Positions 34,560 through 44,715 are shown, numbered from the stretch's first letter. The stretch: 64,000 nucleotides of DNA from DATFFO01 sp963744905 (GCA_963744905.1 CAVUUV010000006.1:124001-188000), one strand, 5' to 3'. Made by a program: numbers and translations. Notes: a model not told the origin generated them from the sequence alone.

Positions 34560-35321
34560 CTATCCAGCTCGTTCTTGCTCATCCGCCGGCTCGAATCGTT
34601 CCAGCGGGATCCTGAACCGGCGGCCGAATGGGCTCTCCTCAATCAGGATGCCGGCTCTGCGATAGGTCTCCATCGGTATGCCCAGGTCGGCAAGGATCAG
34701 ATCGCCGGCAGCCCCATTGATGAGACCTCTCTTGGGCAGGGCGAGAGTCAGCGTGGTGTCCGCCTCGATGTGCGGTCCTGGAGCGATCCCGGTGGTGGCG
34801 TCTATCCCGCTGGGGAGATCCAAGGACAGGATCGGAGACTCCTGCTCCCCGGCCCATCTGATCATGTCCGCCACTGCACCCGTGGGAGCATCGTGGAGGC
34901 TGTAGCCGATCAGAGCGTCGATGACGAGGGCCGGTCTGAGCCGGCCGATATCCGCGAAAGAGACGACGTCCCTCGAGGTGGCGCCGAACAGGCGCAGTTG
35001 GAACGACGGCACGTCATCCAGACCGTCCGCATCATGGACAGCCACCACCACCTCCTCCCCTCGATTGGCCAGGTGGCGGGCTGCGGTGATACCGCCACCG
35101 CCGTTACCCCCGACTCCAGCCAGGACAACCGTCGGACCGTCGGACGTCTTTGCCCTCATCTCCATGGCGGTGATGGCGAGGCTTCGCCCGGCGTTCTCCA
35201 TCATCTGGAACAAGTTGGGCCCGGTTTCCTCGATAGCCACTCGATCGACCTCACGCATCTCCCGCGTGTCGACCGTGGGGATTAGGGCGCCAGTAGGGCC
35301 GCGGAAGGTCGGGCTCACCAC
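34560..35321 (-). CDS. nnrE: NAD(P)H-hydrate epimerase (YjeF N-terminal domain protein)
   Basis: A 253-residue stand-alone YjeF_N protein that epimerises damaged (R)-NAD(P)HX so that a dehydratase can repair it. The N-terminus TVDTREMREVDRVAIEETGP, LFQMMENAGRSLA, the nucleotide-loop GVGGNGGGGITAARHLANRG and the Asp-containing VIDALIGYSLHDAPTG are family signatures. The usual GxGNNGGDG loop reads GVGGNGGGG, missing the loop Asp. The C-terminus ends soon after GIPMETYRRAGILI. It starts at GTG 35321 and is divergent from the flavoprotein gene (270 bp). The companion NnrD dehydratase is not in the window. Confidence 0.88.
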   Translation of the reverse strand: MVSPTFRGPTGALIPTVDTREMREVDRVAIEETGPNLFQMMENAGRSLAITAMEMRAKTSDGPTVVLAGVGGNGGGGITAARHLANRGEEVVVAVHDADGLDDVPSFQLRLFGATSRDVVSFADIGRLRPALVIDALIGYSLHDAPTGAVADMIRWAGEQESPILSLDLPSGIDATTGIAPGPHIEADTTLTLALPKRGLINGAAGDLILADLGIPMETYRRAGILIEESPFGRRFRIPLERFEPADEQERAG

Positions 35322-35591
35322 CTACGAACTCGCTTTCTTGATCTCGCCATCTCGCTGATTTCCGGGGGGGCTCTCGCCGGAAAACGATCCCACCTCGAGG
35401 GCTGAACTGTTGATGACCAACCGCCCCACGCCAGTTTGGCCGATGTCCCACGGAAGTTGCCACCGGGCCGGGTAGGAGCTGGCGGTTCGGCAGCCCGAGG
35501 AGTATCGGGATTGTCGCCTTGCCGACGATTAGTGAAGAGAAGGTTTGGTGGTGGGGTTCCAGGACTCGACTTGAAAGAAAGAGAGAACAAG
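35322..35591. promoter_or_regulatory. Divergent promoter region of nnrE and the flavoprotein gene
   Basis: This 270-bp spacer lies between two divergent starts. The flavoprotein ribosome site is AAGAAAGAGAGAACAAG before ATG 35592, weak but purine-rich. The stretch 35510-35590 is relatively AT-rich. I could not identify a confident promoter or operator. Confidence 0.4.
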
Positions 35592-37013
35592 ATGATCGAT
35601 TCTGGATTCGATGTGATCGTGCTGGGGGCCGGGCCCGCCGGGGAGAACGCCGCCGAGGTGGCCGCCCGCCACGGCCTAGAAGTGGCGATCGTGGAACGAG
35701 AATTGGTGGGAGGTGAGTGTTCGTACTGGGCGTGCATGCCCTCAAAGGCACTCTTACGTCCCGGGGATGTCGCCTACATGGCGGACCACACACCCGGCTT
35801 CACCGGAGGGAACATCGATGTTGAGACGGCTCTTACCCGGCGCAATGCTCTCGCAGGCAACTGGAATGACGCCGGACAGGTCGCCTGGCTGGAAGATGCC
35901 AATGTCCGACTGATCCGCGGACATTGCCGACTGGCGGGAGAAAGAATCGTGAGCGTCGAACACCCGGATGGCCGGGTCTCCCGGCATCAGGCAAGCCGCG
36001 CAGTGATTGTCGCCACCGGAAGCTCCTCAGCCATGCCACCGATCGAAGGGTTGGCAGAGACGGACGTCTGGGACAGTCGCGACGTGACGACCGCCAAAGA
36101 GATACCGCCAAGGCTACTCGTCATCGGAGGAGGGGTAGTGGGTGTCGAGATGGCCCAGGCATGGAAGACGCTGGGAAGCGCGGAGGTCACGCTGATCGAA
36201 CTATTCGACTCACTCCTGGTTCGCGAGGAGCCGGCGGCGGGTGCGCAAGTCCGCCAGTCCTTCGAGGAGATGGGAATCCGTGTAATGACCGGAGCGCGCA
36301 CTCAACGGATAAGCCGCAGCCGGCCCGACGGGCCGGTTGCCGCCGACGTTCTTCTCGCGGACGGATCGAACGTGTGGGTGGAAGCCGATGAGGTCCTGAT
36401 CGCAACCGGCCGTCGGCCCAACACCACAGACCTGGGCCTCGAGGCCGTCGGCCTCGAGCCCGGAGACTTCATCTCCGTGGACGACCACCTAGAGGCGGTC
36501 GATGTACCCGGAGGCTGGCTGTACGCGGTCGGAGACGTCAATGGACGCTCACTGCTGACTCACACCGGAAAGTACCAGGCCAGGATCGCGGGCTCCCACA
36601 TCGCCGGAGTACCGACGAGCGCCTGGGGAGATCTGATGGCCACTCCACGAGTCGTGTTCACCAACCCCAAGGTGGCGGCTGTCGGGCTGACGGAGGCGGG
36701 TGCCAGGGAAGCCGGCATTCCGATTCGTACCGTCGAGTACGACATCGGCAGAGTCGCCGGCGCCGCCACCCTGGGTAAGGGTCATCACGGGACATCCAAG
36801 CTCGTCATAGACGTCGACCGGAACCTGATCGTGGGAGCCACCTTCATCGGGCCGACGGCAGGCGAGCTGCTCCACGCCGCCACGATCGCCATCGTGGGCG
36901 AAATCCCGCTCGATACCCTCTGGCACGCCATCCCCGCCTTCCCAATTCTGAGCGAAGTCTGGCTGCGCCTTCTCGAGACATACCGGGACACATACGACTA
37001 CGAGTTCCGCTGA
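35592..37013 (+). CDS. Dihydrolipoamide dehydrogenase / mercuric-reductase-like pyridine nucleotide-disulfide oxidoreductase
   Basis: A 473-residue flavoprotein. FAD-binding motif DVIVLGAGPAGENAAEVAAR (7-26), redox-active pair GGECSYWACMPSK (Cys-x4-Cys), NAD(P) motif LLVIGGGVVGVEMAQ (about 178-192) and second FAD motif GWLYAVGDVNGRSLLTHTGK. The C-terminal interface domain contains VVFTNPKVAAVGLTEAGA and HAATIAIVGEIPLDTLWHAI, ending with AFPILSEVW in place of the HAHPTxSE motif of true lipoamide dehydrogenases. The missing catalytic His pair suggests a different disulfide or quinone substrate. It is a single gene; a long non-coding stretch follows. Confidence 0.9.
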   Translation: MIDSGFDVIVLGAGPAGENAAEVAARHGLEVAIVERELVGGECSYWACMPSKALLRPGDVAYMADHTPGFTGGNIDVETALTRRNALAGNWNDAGQVAWLEDANVRLIRGHCRLAGERIVSVEHPDGRVSRHQASRAVIVATGSSSAMPPIEGLAETDVWDSRDVTTAKEIPPRLLVIGGGVVGVEMAQAWKTLGSAEVTLIELFDSLLVREEPAAGAQVRQSFEEMGIRVMTGARTQRISRSRPDGPVAADVLLADGSNVWVEADEVLIATGRRPNTTDLGLEAVGLEPGDFISVDDHLEAVDVPGGWLYAVGDVNGRSLLTHTGKYQARIAGSHIAGVPTSAWGDLMATPRVVFTNPKVAAVGLTEAGAREAGIPIRTVEYDIGRVAGAATLGKGHHGTSKLVIDVDRNLIVGATFIGPTAGELLHAATIAIVGEIPLDTLWHAIPAFPILSEVWLRLLETYRDTYDYEFR

Positions 37014-37450
37014 GACGCCATGGCCTCAACCCAGGCCAGGAAGGAAAGATGAGCGGCGCAATGGCCCGAGGTTTGATCCTGTTCGGGATCAGCGGAGGCC
37101 CGGCCAGGAAGACCCCATCCAGTGGGTAACCGGGGTCCGGGGCAGGCCGACGCCTTGCTCGGCCCTAACTGGTCCTCGGCGACGGTCTGAGGTATCTGCG
37201 GGGAGGGGCTTGGCCGCTTCGGACTCATCCGAGGACGATCCACACCCCGGTGTCCCATGGGCTCGCCGACGTGAGCGGCGTCTGCGAGCACCATCCGGAT
37301 GCGACCACTCGAGCCTGGCAGGGGATGGTCGGGCCTGTACCGACCCCATTTCCAGGAAGATCCCAACCAGATTATCGGCATCCCGACAGAGGCTGGGAGG
37401 CGGGGAGACCGATGCGTTGCAGTGAGGGTGTCACACAGAAAGGAAAGTCG
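37014..37450. other. Intergenic region with no recognisable feature
   Basis: This 437-bp stretch has no open frame with convincing codon bias, no tRNA and no clear hairpin terminator. Its last 60 bases hold the leader of the next gene, including the ribosome site AAAGGAAAG at 37439-37447. It may contain the promoter for that gene or be a decayed gene. Confidence 0.4.
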
Positions 37451-37957
37451 ATGACCTTCGAGTTCGTGCCCGCCCTGGCTGCCGGATTGGGAGCCACGGC
37501 CGCGATGTCGCTCACGATGATCGCCGCCGCCGCCATGCACCTCACCGACATGCCACCCATGCCACTGGTCCTGGGCAGCATGATGAGTGCCGATCCACAC
37601 CGAGCCCGGCGTCTGGGTGCCATATTGCACTACATCGTCATGGGTACCGTCGTGTTCGGCCTGGCATACGCCGCCCTATTCGCTGCCTTCGGGTCGGCGT
37701 CGGTCGGAATCGGAGTTCTGATCGGCGCCATCCACGGCGTTATCTTCCTAGCTGCCATGCCAATGATCCCCGCCATGCATCCACGCATGGACACGATGGC
37801 CACGGGCTCGGCGTTGATCTCTGAGGATGGAACGCTCGCTGTCCCGGCGCCGGGACCGTTCGGCGTCCGCTGGGGGGCGATGACACCGGTCGGGATCGTC
37901 GTCGGGCATGCCGTTTATGGGCTCGTGGCAGCCTTGATGTACACGGCTCTGATCTGA
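37451..37957 (+). CDS. Hypothetical membrane protein with Met-rich loops
   Basis: A 168-residue protein with about four membrane helices: LAAGLGATAAMSLTMIAAAA, GAILHYIVMGTVVFGLAYAA, GVLIGAIHGVIFLAAMPMI and GIVVGHAVYGLVAALMYTA. Met and His are frequent in or near the helices (MHLTDMPPMPL, MIPAMHPRMDTM), a composition seen in copper- or heme-related membrane proteins, although no defined site is recognised. Good ribosome site. Function unknown. Confidence 0.65.
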   Translation: MTFEFVPALAAGLGATAAMSLTMIAAAAMHLTDMPPMPLVLGSMMSADPHRARRLGAILHYIVMGTVVFGLAYAALFAAFGSASVGIGVLIGAIHGVIFLAAMPMIPAMHPRMDTMATGSALISEDGTLAVPAPGPFGVRWGAMTPVGIVVGHAVYGLVAALMYTALI

Positions 37958-38220
37958 TCCGGACCCCGCCGGAGACGAGGCGCCCGAGGATGTTGACCCT
38001 TCCCGACCGCCCTGCCCAATGCGCCGACCGGTCGAGGGTGCCCGTCGGTGCAGTATCGGGGGCGTGTCGGGAGCGGCAGAGGGGAATTCTCCTTGGGGGT
38101 TGAGGAAGCCCTCACCAGCGTCCGCGGATCCTGACCAATCTGTTCAAACAGATGGGGGTGGGAACCGACTTCGACCCGACCGTGCCTCCTTCAATTCTCA
38201 GATGGGATCCACTGGATGCC

Positions 38221-40032
38221 CTACTGCCTCGCCTCCGCCTCGGCAATGGACCATGCAGCGTTGACTAACCCGACATGGCTGAAGGCCTGGGGGAAATTCC
38301 CGAGCAACTCTCCGGTGTGCGAGTCGACCTCCTCAGCCAACAAACCGACATCGTTGGCGTGCGAGGCCGCCCTCTCGAAGACTTCTCGCGCTCGGTCCAC
38401 CCGATCCGCCATGGCAAGCGCCTCCGCCAGCCAGAAAGTACACAAAACGAACGTACCTTCCTCATCTTCGAAACCGTCGGCCGCCCGGTATCTGTAGATC
38501 AACCCTCGTTCGTCGGCCAGCCCCTGCTCAATTGCTTCGATCGTGGCCAGCACGCGGGCATCGTCCGCCGGAAGGAAACCCACCAGAGGAATAACGAGAT
38601 TGGAGGCATCGAGGTCATCTGCTCCGAAAGCCTGGGTGAAGGCTCCGACCTCGTCACTCCAACCCCGCTCGAGAATCGCTCTACTGACTTCGTCCCGAGA
38701 CTGTTCCCAATCGGCTGCACGCTCTTCGGCTCCGAGTAGCGGCGCCAACCCGATGGCGCGATCCAGGGCGACCCAGCACATCAGCTTCGAGTAGAGATAA
38801 TGGCGAGGTTCGCCCCGAATCTCCCATATGCCGTGGTCTCTCTGCGTCCAAACCCGAGCCGCGACATCGGCCAGGCCGGCGAGCAGGTCCCGCTCATCCC
38901 GATCGAGATCAGGGAACTGATCCCTCAGACGGTGGACGGCTGACAACAACTCGCCGTAGACGTCCAGTTGACGCTGCGCCCACGCTCCGTTGCCCACCCT
39001 GACCGGATTGCTGCCCCTCCAGCCTTCCAGCCAGGGCAGTGCCCGCTCGGACAGATCGCGTTCTCCGCGGATACCGAACATGATCTGGAGCTCCTGTCGC
39101 TCTCTAAACGAGCTGGCAGCCGTGGTCAGATACGAGAGAAATTGAGCGGCTTCGTCGGGGCATGCGGCCACCCAGAGAGCGTTCAAGGTGAAACTCGAGT
39201 CCCGAACCCACGAGTAGCGGTAGTCCCAGTTTCTCTTTCCGCCCACCGCCTCCGGCAGAGAGGCGGTAGGGGCCGCCACCACCGCGCCCGTGGGCTGATA
39301 GGTAAGACCCTGAAGCACCCGACCGCTATGAGTGACCGCATCCGCGTATGGGCCGTCGTAACTCTGATGGATTTCCTGCCACGACCGCCAAGCTAGAACC
39401 GTGTCCTCGATGTGACGGGCGATTCGGGAGTGGTCCCACCTGACCGGGAGTGCTTCCCAGCTCGATCCGGATGTCACCGCGAAACACGCTTCCTCTCCGG
39501 CCACCAATCCGATCCTGCCCAGTCCGGTGCGCTTCTCGACCCGGAGCGAAATGGGGGCGGACAAGCAAAGCGTTGCTGCACCTCCCCGGGCGATCACTCC
39601 TCCCTCGACCGCATGAAGCAAGGGAAACGTGAGTCCGTACTCCGGCCGGGGCGCAAACTCGATATCCAGGTCCACCTCGCCCTCGGTACACCTCACAGCC
39701 CGCAGCAGAACATGAGGGGAATCCAGACCAAGGTCGTGACCACGCACTCCTTCCCGAAGAGCCAGGGCATCGGTCATCTCGACAGCTCCCGTAGGTGTCA
39801 CAAAGGTGGTAGTCAGGACGAGGGAGCCGCAGCGGTACCGTCGAGTCACCTCCACCATCTCGGGCGGTCTGATGGAGAAATGGCCCGCATTCTCGTCGAG
39901 AATCCGGGCAAAGACCGACGGGCTATCGAATCTGGGGAGACACCACCACTCGATCGAACCACGCCGATCGACGAGGGCCGCCGAGTGACAGTCGGAGAGC
40001 AAAGCGTGGTCTGAGATGGCTTGATTGCTCAT
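38221..40032 (-). CDS. Glycoside hydrolase family 15 protein (glucoamylase/trehalase-like)
   Basis: A 603-residue protein with an N-terminal GH15 super-sandwich domain (ISDHALLSDCHSAALVDRRG, SIEWWCLPRFDSPSVFARIL) and a C-terminal (alpha/alpha)6 barrel. Barrel signatures are LPEAVGGKRNWDYRYSWVRD, then SSFTLNALW, HYLYSKLMCWVALDRAI and the late GTFVLCTFWLAEALA. Actinobacterial members of this length often hydrolyse trehalose or maltosaccharides. The catalytic Glu pair cannot be assigned with certainty, although WEIRGEPRHYLYSK matches the first catalytic region. It is a single gene transcribed toward the 37958-38220 gap. Confidence 0.93.
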   Translation of the reverse strand: MSNQAISDHALLSDCHSAALVDRRGSIEWWCLPRFDSPSVFARILDENAGHFSIRPPEMVEVTRRYRCGSLVLTTTFVTPTGAVEMTDALALREGVRGHDLGLDSPHVLLRAVRCTEGEVDLDIEFAPRPEYGLTFPLLHAVEGGVIARGGAATLCLSAPISLRVEKRTGLGRIGLVAGEEACFAVTSGSSWEALPVRWDHSRIARHIEDTVLAWRSWQEIHQSYDGPYADAVTHSGRVLQGLTYQPTGAVVAAPTASLPEAVGGKRNWDYRYSWVRDSSFTLNALWVAACPDEAAQFLSYLTTAASSFRERQELQIMFGIRGERDLSERALPWLEGWRGSNPVRVGNGAWAQRQLDVYGELLSAVHRLRDQFPDLDRDERDLLAGLADVAARVWTQRDHGIWEIRGEPRHYLYSKLMCWVALDRAIGLAPLLGAEERAADWEQSRDEVSRAILERGWSDEVGAFTQAFGADDLDASNLVIPLVGFLPADDARVLATIEAIEQGLADERGLIYRYRAADGFEDEEGTFVLCTFWLAEALAMADRVDRAREVFERAASHANDVGLLAEEVDSHTGELLGNFPQAFSHVGLVNAAWSIAEAEARQ

Positions 40033-40296
40033 TGCGACATATTCTCGCCTCCCACGGCTCGCCCTTGTGCGCCACGGACCCCACCCACTCTCCTGGCATC
40101 GTCATGGCCGGCCTCGCAGTCGTCACAGAGGTTCTGATGCCGTCTCCGCCGACAGCCCGGCAAGACCACGCGTAGTGACGGTTGGGACCATCCCCTACAG
40201 CGACGAAGCTGTCGAAGGGGTCGTCGTCACAGCCCTGACTAACCGGCGTTCTCGCACCGGATCAAGATTGTCGCCTTTGCGACCCACCTTGCGTCT

Positions 40297-40986
40297 TCAT
40301 CCCCGCTCACCGGCGGCGACTTCGGCGAGCTTCTCGGGGTCGACGACAGCGATCATCCGATAGCCGGTCTTGATCGCCCCCATCTCCCGAAGTGCGCCGA
40401 TCGCCTCGTTGACGGTTTGTCGGCTCGACCCGAGCAGGGTGGCTATCGCGGCCTGGGACAACTCGACATCTGTGTGGTTCTTGCTCGACTCCTCCACAAG
40501 GAGATCCGCCACCTGGGCCAGCACCGTCTTATGCATCAGATGGACGATGCGTCGCTGCGTATTCTCTAGCTGCCGCAATCCGGCCACCAGCCACCGCAGA
40601 CACAGCGCCGGGTGTTTGGCCAGCTCGGGGATCAAAGTCTCCCGTTCGAAGCGATACGCCTTCACCTGGCTGACGGCGCGCGCCGAGGATATGTAGGTAC
40701 CTTCGCCGAACATGGCGATGTCCCCGATCACCGACCCGGGCCCTACCCGAGCAACGACCCTGCGCCGGCCGCTGTGAACACGATAGAGATCGACCTGGCC
40801 GCCACGGATCAGGTATGCGGCAACGGCCGGCTCTCCCTCCTTGAACAGATGCGAACCGGTGTACCGAGATACCGGCTCCGCCACATTCTTCAGTGCTTCG
40901 ACATCATCCTCGGTGAGAGGCAGGTAATCGGGACGTCCGAACGAACGCGCCAGCCAGGCCAAATGCTGATCGTGGGCGGTATTCAT
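40297..40986 (-). CDS. Crp/Fnr-family transcriptional regulator
   Basis: A 229-residue regulator. Residues 20-130 form a cyclic-nucleotide-binding-type sensor (SRYTGSHLFKEGEPAVAAYL, VARVGPGSVIGDIAMFGEGT). Residues 145-225 contain the winged helix (LSQAAIATLLGSSRQTVNEA, IGALREMGAIKTG). No N-terminal Cys cluster is present, so it is not an Fnr oxygen sensor. The residues around GDIAMFGEGTYISSARAVS differ from the classic cAMP-binding RSAS/T signature. The targets are unknown. Single gene, starting at ATG 40986. Confidence 0.92.
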   Translation of the reverse strand: MNTAHDQHLAWLARSFGRPDYLPLTEDDVEALKNVAEPVSRYTGSHLFKEGEPAVAAYLIRGGQVDLYRVHSGRRRVVARVGPGSVIGDIAMFGEGTYISSARAVSQVKAYRFERETLIPELAKHPALCLRWLVAGLRQLENTQRRIVHLMHKTVLAQVADLLVEESSKNHTDVELSQAAIATLLGSSRQTVNEAIGALREMGAIKTGYRMIAVVDPEKLAEVAAGERG

Positions 40987-41467
40987 TCTCGAGACGTCCT
41001 CGGATCCGAGAAGACCTGCTGCATAAGTCTAACGGCCGCGGTTCACCCCAAGATGAGGTATCCCTCCCGACACGACGTTCCACCTGACCCCCCCCCCGTT
41101 GCTGCCTGGCCTGCCCTCGATGAGCCGAGGCTGCGGCGAGCCGTCCCGCTCAGCCTCGTGGGCGGCGCGATCGCTCTCGCCTCCACCGGCCTCCTCTTCT
41201 CAGCCCTCTTGCTCCGAGGCCCGAGCCTCCTGTCCCGGGGCGGGGCGGGTCTCGTATCTGTAGTCCGAGCCGCGCTGGGGATGGTTTCAGGATCGGTCTC
41301 TGGTCGCGACGTTCAGGCGGGAACGCTGTGGCGGTGCCCCGGGTGATGGCGACGAACCCCCGGCTCCCGGCCGAAGCGAGTAACCCGGTCGATCGATATC
41401 CCACCGGAAGTGTCGCCCCTACGACAATGCCAGACGACGGCTCGCACAGGCGACGTTGAATGGCGGG
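40987..41467. other. Intergenic region containing a ten-C run
   Basis: This 481-bp region has no gene I can support. A frame near 41110-41340 encodes a hydrophobic stretch (LVGGAIALASTGLLFSALLL) that could be a decayed membrane gene, but start, codon bias and family are lacking. A run of ten C bases occurs at 41088-41097, unusual and prone to both slippage and sequencing error. Confidence 0.4.
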
Positions 41468-42682
41468 ATGCCTCTGCGGCTTGCTGGGTTCGTCATCGGT
41501 GTGGCGGTGTTGGCTACGGCCTGCGTCTCCGGTGGGCGCGAGACCCAGAGCAGCGAGTCGCCCAATCTCCTCGATGCCTCGGAGACGACCATCTCGTCTC
41601 CTCCGGCAACTCCGGATCCGGAAGGCAACTTCGCCTCAGCTCTCGATGACATGCGTGACCCTTCCTTTCCTCCACCCCTGGTCGATCCCGACGAGATCGT
41701 CAGCGGCGGTCCCCCGCCCGATGGCATACCTTCGATCGACCACCCTCAGTTTGTCTCGATCGAGGAGGCGGACGAGTGGTTGGGCACTTACGAGCCGGTC
41801 GTGTACCTGGAAATCAACGACGAAGTACATGCTTATCCGGTCCAGGTCCTGATCTGGCACGAGATCGTCAACGACACCGTGGGGGGGATACCGGTGGCGG
41901 TCACCTACTGCCCCCTGTGCAACAGCGCGGTCAGCTACCGGCGCCAGGTCAACGGTCGGGTCACCACGTTCGGGACGTCGGGACGACTCTACGCCTCAGC
42001 CCTGGTCATGTACGACCGGGCCACAGAGTCGTTGTGGACCCACTTCGACGGCCGGGCGGTCGTGGGAGCGCTCACCGGCCAGAAACTGGAGCTAATCCCG
42101 TCCCCGCTGCTCGGGTGGTCGGATTTCAAAGAGTCATTCCCGGACGGCGTCGTCCTCGATCGCAACGCCACGGGTTTCACGCGTCCCTACGGGGAGAACC
42201 CTTACGCCGGTTACGACAATCCGAGCACGCGACCTTTCCTATTCCGTGGGACGGTCGACGACCGCGCCGTCGCCAAACAAAGGGTGGTGGGGGTAGCCCT
42301 AAACGGCGCGGCACGAGCCTGGACGCTGGAATCGCTCATGCAGGTGCCGGCTTCGGCCACCAATAGCCGGGTCGGCAACACCCCCATCGTGATCCTCTGG
42401 AAGGAGGGCCAGTCCAGCGCCCTCGAGTCCAAGCTCGTGGTGAGCGGCCGTGACGTGGGGTCGGTCGCGGTCTTCTCGCCGGTCGTAGACGGCGAGACCC
42501 TCACCTTCAGTTCTCGGGAAGGCAACTTCGTCGACGATCAGACCGGAACTCTTTGGGACATAACCGGGACAGCCGTTTCCGGTCAACTCGCCGGGATCTC
42601 GCTGGAGCAGATCCCCCACATGGACACGTTCTGGTTTGCCTGGTCCACGTATCAGCCCGACACCGATCTGATCAGCCAGTGA
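41468..42682 (+). CDS. DUF3179 domain-containing lipoprotein
   Basis: A 404-residue secreted protein. The signal ends in the lipobox VLATAC (Cys at about 19), followed by a Ser/Pro-rich linker. The DUF3179 core includes VVYLEINDEVHAYPVQVLIW, the conserved Cys pair VTYCPLCNSAVSY, GTSGRLYASALVMYDRATES and WTHFDGRAVVGALTG. The family is widespread in environmental bacteria and archaea; no activity is known. ATG 41468 is chosen because it gives the best signal peptide; a TTG at 41456 is also in frame. It is probably membrane-anchored on the outer face. Confidence 0.9.
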   Translation: MPLRLAGFVIGVAVLATACVSGGRETQSSESPNLLDASETTISSPPATPDPEGNFASALDDMRDPSFPPPLVDPDEIVSGGPPPDGIPSIDHPQFVSIEEADEWLGTYEPVVYLEINDEVHAYPVQVLIWHEIVNDTVGGIPVAVTYCPLCNSAVSYRRQVNGRVTTFGTSGRLYASALVMYDRATESLWTHFDGRAVVGALTGQKLELIPSPLLGWSDFKESFPDGVVLDRNATGFTRPYGENPYAGYDNPSTRPFLFRGTVDDRAVAKQRVVGVALNGAARAWTLESLMQVPASATNSRVGNTPIVILWKEGQSSALESKLVVSGRDVGSVAVFSPVVDGETLTFSSREGNFVDDQTGTLWDITGTAVSGQLAGISLEQIPHMDTFWFAWSTYQPDTDLISQ

Positions 42683-43039
42683 ACTCGAAGGGCGGCGCCA
42701 CGTATAGGTGCAGCGCGCGGGAGATAGTGGCACCATCCCTCGACCGATCGAGCATGAGAGCGGTATCCCGACAAGGGTGGAGACCATGTCAACCAAGGAT
42801 TGGACACCATGTTCGTGATGGTGGTCCATCCAGCGTGGGCCTAACCCATCTGACACGGGTTGGCAAAGAACGCTGTGATCTTCGTTTTGAGGGGATAGGG
42901 CAACGAAGGAGATGCCCACTTCAATGTAGGACCGGACCAAGACGGGATTTGGCACCACGTTGATGGCTTCGATGAGGCCAACACCCACGCCTAGCCACCA
43001 TCTAAATGGCAAAGGATGCGACCAAGTGCGCAAGCCGAT

Positions 43040-43231
43040 GCCGAGACCCAGCACACGGGCAGCATCCTGACCGCCATCGTCTTTCATGCGATCACCAACC
43101 TCGCCGCCGACGTCGACCCCAACCCGTGGAGCAGGCTGGTGGCGCTGCTCATCCGGGTTGGCAGCTGCAGTTGGTCTCGTGATCTACTGACAGCGCCGAT
43201 CTGGCGAAGCGCTCTCGCCCATACGAACTAA
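43040..43231 (+). pseudogene. Possible CPBP intramembrane protease C-terminal fragment
   Basis: A plus-strand frame encodes TGSILTAIVFHAITNLAADV, matching the last conserved motif (His-x3-Asn within a helix) of CPBP/Abi-type intramembrane metalloproteases, then a short hydrophobic tail ending at 43231. The upstream motifs (EExxxR and FxxxH) are not found in any frame of the 42683-43040 gap. If real, it is a small remnant. The rest of the 42683-43326 gap shows nothing else. Confidence 0.35.
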
Positions 43232-43326
43232 GACGACAAACCGTGCGATTCTCCGAGGTCGCCTACCCGGCAGGTGAAGGCTCCACCCGTCCAACGGTGG
43301 GGAACTCCGGGAGTATGCCGTGAGAT

Positions 43327-44670
43327 TCAGCTCCCGGCGACGACGTAGGCCGTGCCGAAACCTGTCAGGAGATAATCCCCCAGGCCGTCGTCGGTCACGT
43401 CACCCACCCCGAGTGCGTCTACGCCCAGGAACTCGAACGGGGTCGTGCTGGTGACGGTCCTGATGATGGATCCGTCGGCGCCCGAATAGACTCGTGCGAT
43501 GCCCCCGGCCACGGCTCCCTCCGAAGACGTGTAGGCGCCTACCAGGAGATCGGGCGTGCCGTCACCGTCGACGTCGCCAATGCCGCGACCCGGACCGAGG
43601 CCTTCTCCGAACACCGCGCCTTCGATGAACAGGAGCTCTCGACCGGTGGCGCCGGAGAAGACGTAAGCTGCGCCGGTCCCGTTAACCGGTGGTGAGCTGA
43701 GGTCCTCGGGATGGCCAACCCGTCCGCCGATCCCGCGTCCCGCCCCGTAATCGCCGATGAAGATGTCGCCGACCCCGTCTCGGTCGTAATCACCGGCTCC
43801 GCGGGCAAAGAATCGCGCGAAGTTGACCGCGTCGGCTCGGGGACGGAGAGTGTGCAGAATCTCTCCGTCTACTCCCGACAACACGAAGGCCAGGCCTCTT
43901 CCAGACGAATTGGCGCTTCCCCCACTGCGACCCGTTGCGCCATACGCGCCCACCACGACGTCGGGTACCCCATCGCCGTTGACATCCCCAACCCCATCGG
44001 CCGCCGAGCCGAGAAGGTCCCATGCATGAGGGCCATCGATGGTCCAGATCTCATGAGAGTCGGCGCCGGAGTAGAGCGTCGCCCTTCCCGCGTGGTCGTT
44101 CGATGCGCTGGCGTTCTCGGAGCCAATGACGAGGTCGTCGTGGCCGTCACCGTCCACGTCTCCAACTCCGGCCACCGCTGTGCCCAGACGGGTCTGTGTG
44201 TCGGCGGCGAACTCGCGAATCACGGTGTGATCTTCGCCCGAGACCACGATGGCTCGACCGAAGGCGTCTGGAGTGACCGGTCCAAGACCCGGCGCGCCGA
44301 TCACATAGTCCGGCGTTCCATCTCCATCGACGTCCCCGGCGGTATCCATCGAGTAGCCGAGCAACTCTCCAGGTCGGCCTTTGACGGTGTCCAGGGTCGA
44401 ACCGTCGGCTCCGGAGTAGATATAGGCCTTACCGGCCAGGGTGCCGCCCTCGGCGTCGGTGATGGCGGTCACGGCATAGTCGGGGACACTGTCGGAGTCG
44501 AGATCGCCCAGCGCTGCGCCAACCCAGCCGTAATTGTCGGCAGGGTCGCCAACATGGGTGTGAACCACGTCGACGTCGGGTTCGAGGAACGTGCCGATGG
44601 CCATCGCCGTGCCCGGGAGGATGAGCGCGAAAGCGATCAGGGCGACCAAGGTCAAGTGTTTCCGGAACAA
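43327..44670 (-). CDS. Secreted FG-GAP/integrin-alpha-like beta-propeller protein
   Basis: A 447-residue exported protein with an N-terminal signal peptide (MFRKHLTLVALIAFALILPG, cleavage after TAMA). The mature part is built of about seven FG-GAP repeats, each with a calcium-binding loop such as GDLDSDSVPDY, GDVDGDGTPDYVIGAP, GDVDGDGHDDLVIG, GDVNGDGVPDVVVGAYG, GDYDRDGVGDIFIG and GDVDGDGTPDLLVGAY. It should fold as a Ca-dependent seven-bladed propeller at the cell surface, used in adhesion or as a scaffold. No anchor motif is seen at the C-terminus. Single gene. Confidence 0.93.
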   Translation of the reverse strand: MFRKHLTLVALIAFALILPGTAMAIGTFLEPDVDVVHTHVGDPADNYGWVGAALGDLDSDSVPDYAVTAITDAEGGTLAGKAYIYSGADGSTLDTVKGRPGELLGYSMDTAGDVDGDGTPDYVIGAPGLGPVTPDAFGRAIVVSGEDHTVIREFAADTQTRLGTAVAGVGDVDGDGHDDLVIGSENASASNDHAGRATLYSGADSHEIWTIDGPHAWDLLGSAADGVGDVNGDGVPDVVVGAYGATGRSGGSANSSGRGLAFVLSGVDGEILHTLRPRADAVNFARFFARGAGDYDRDGVGDIFIGDYGAGRGIGGRVGHPEDLSSPPVNGTGAAYVFSGATGRELLFIEGAVFGEGLGPGRGIGDVDGDGTPDLLVGAYTSSEGAVAGGIARVYSGADGSIIRTVTSTTPFEFLGVDALGVGDVTDDGLGDYLLTGFGTAYVVAGS

Positions 44671-44715
44671 ACCGACTCCTTTAGCGACAGAGTCATGCTG
44701 AGCCGGGAATGGACC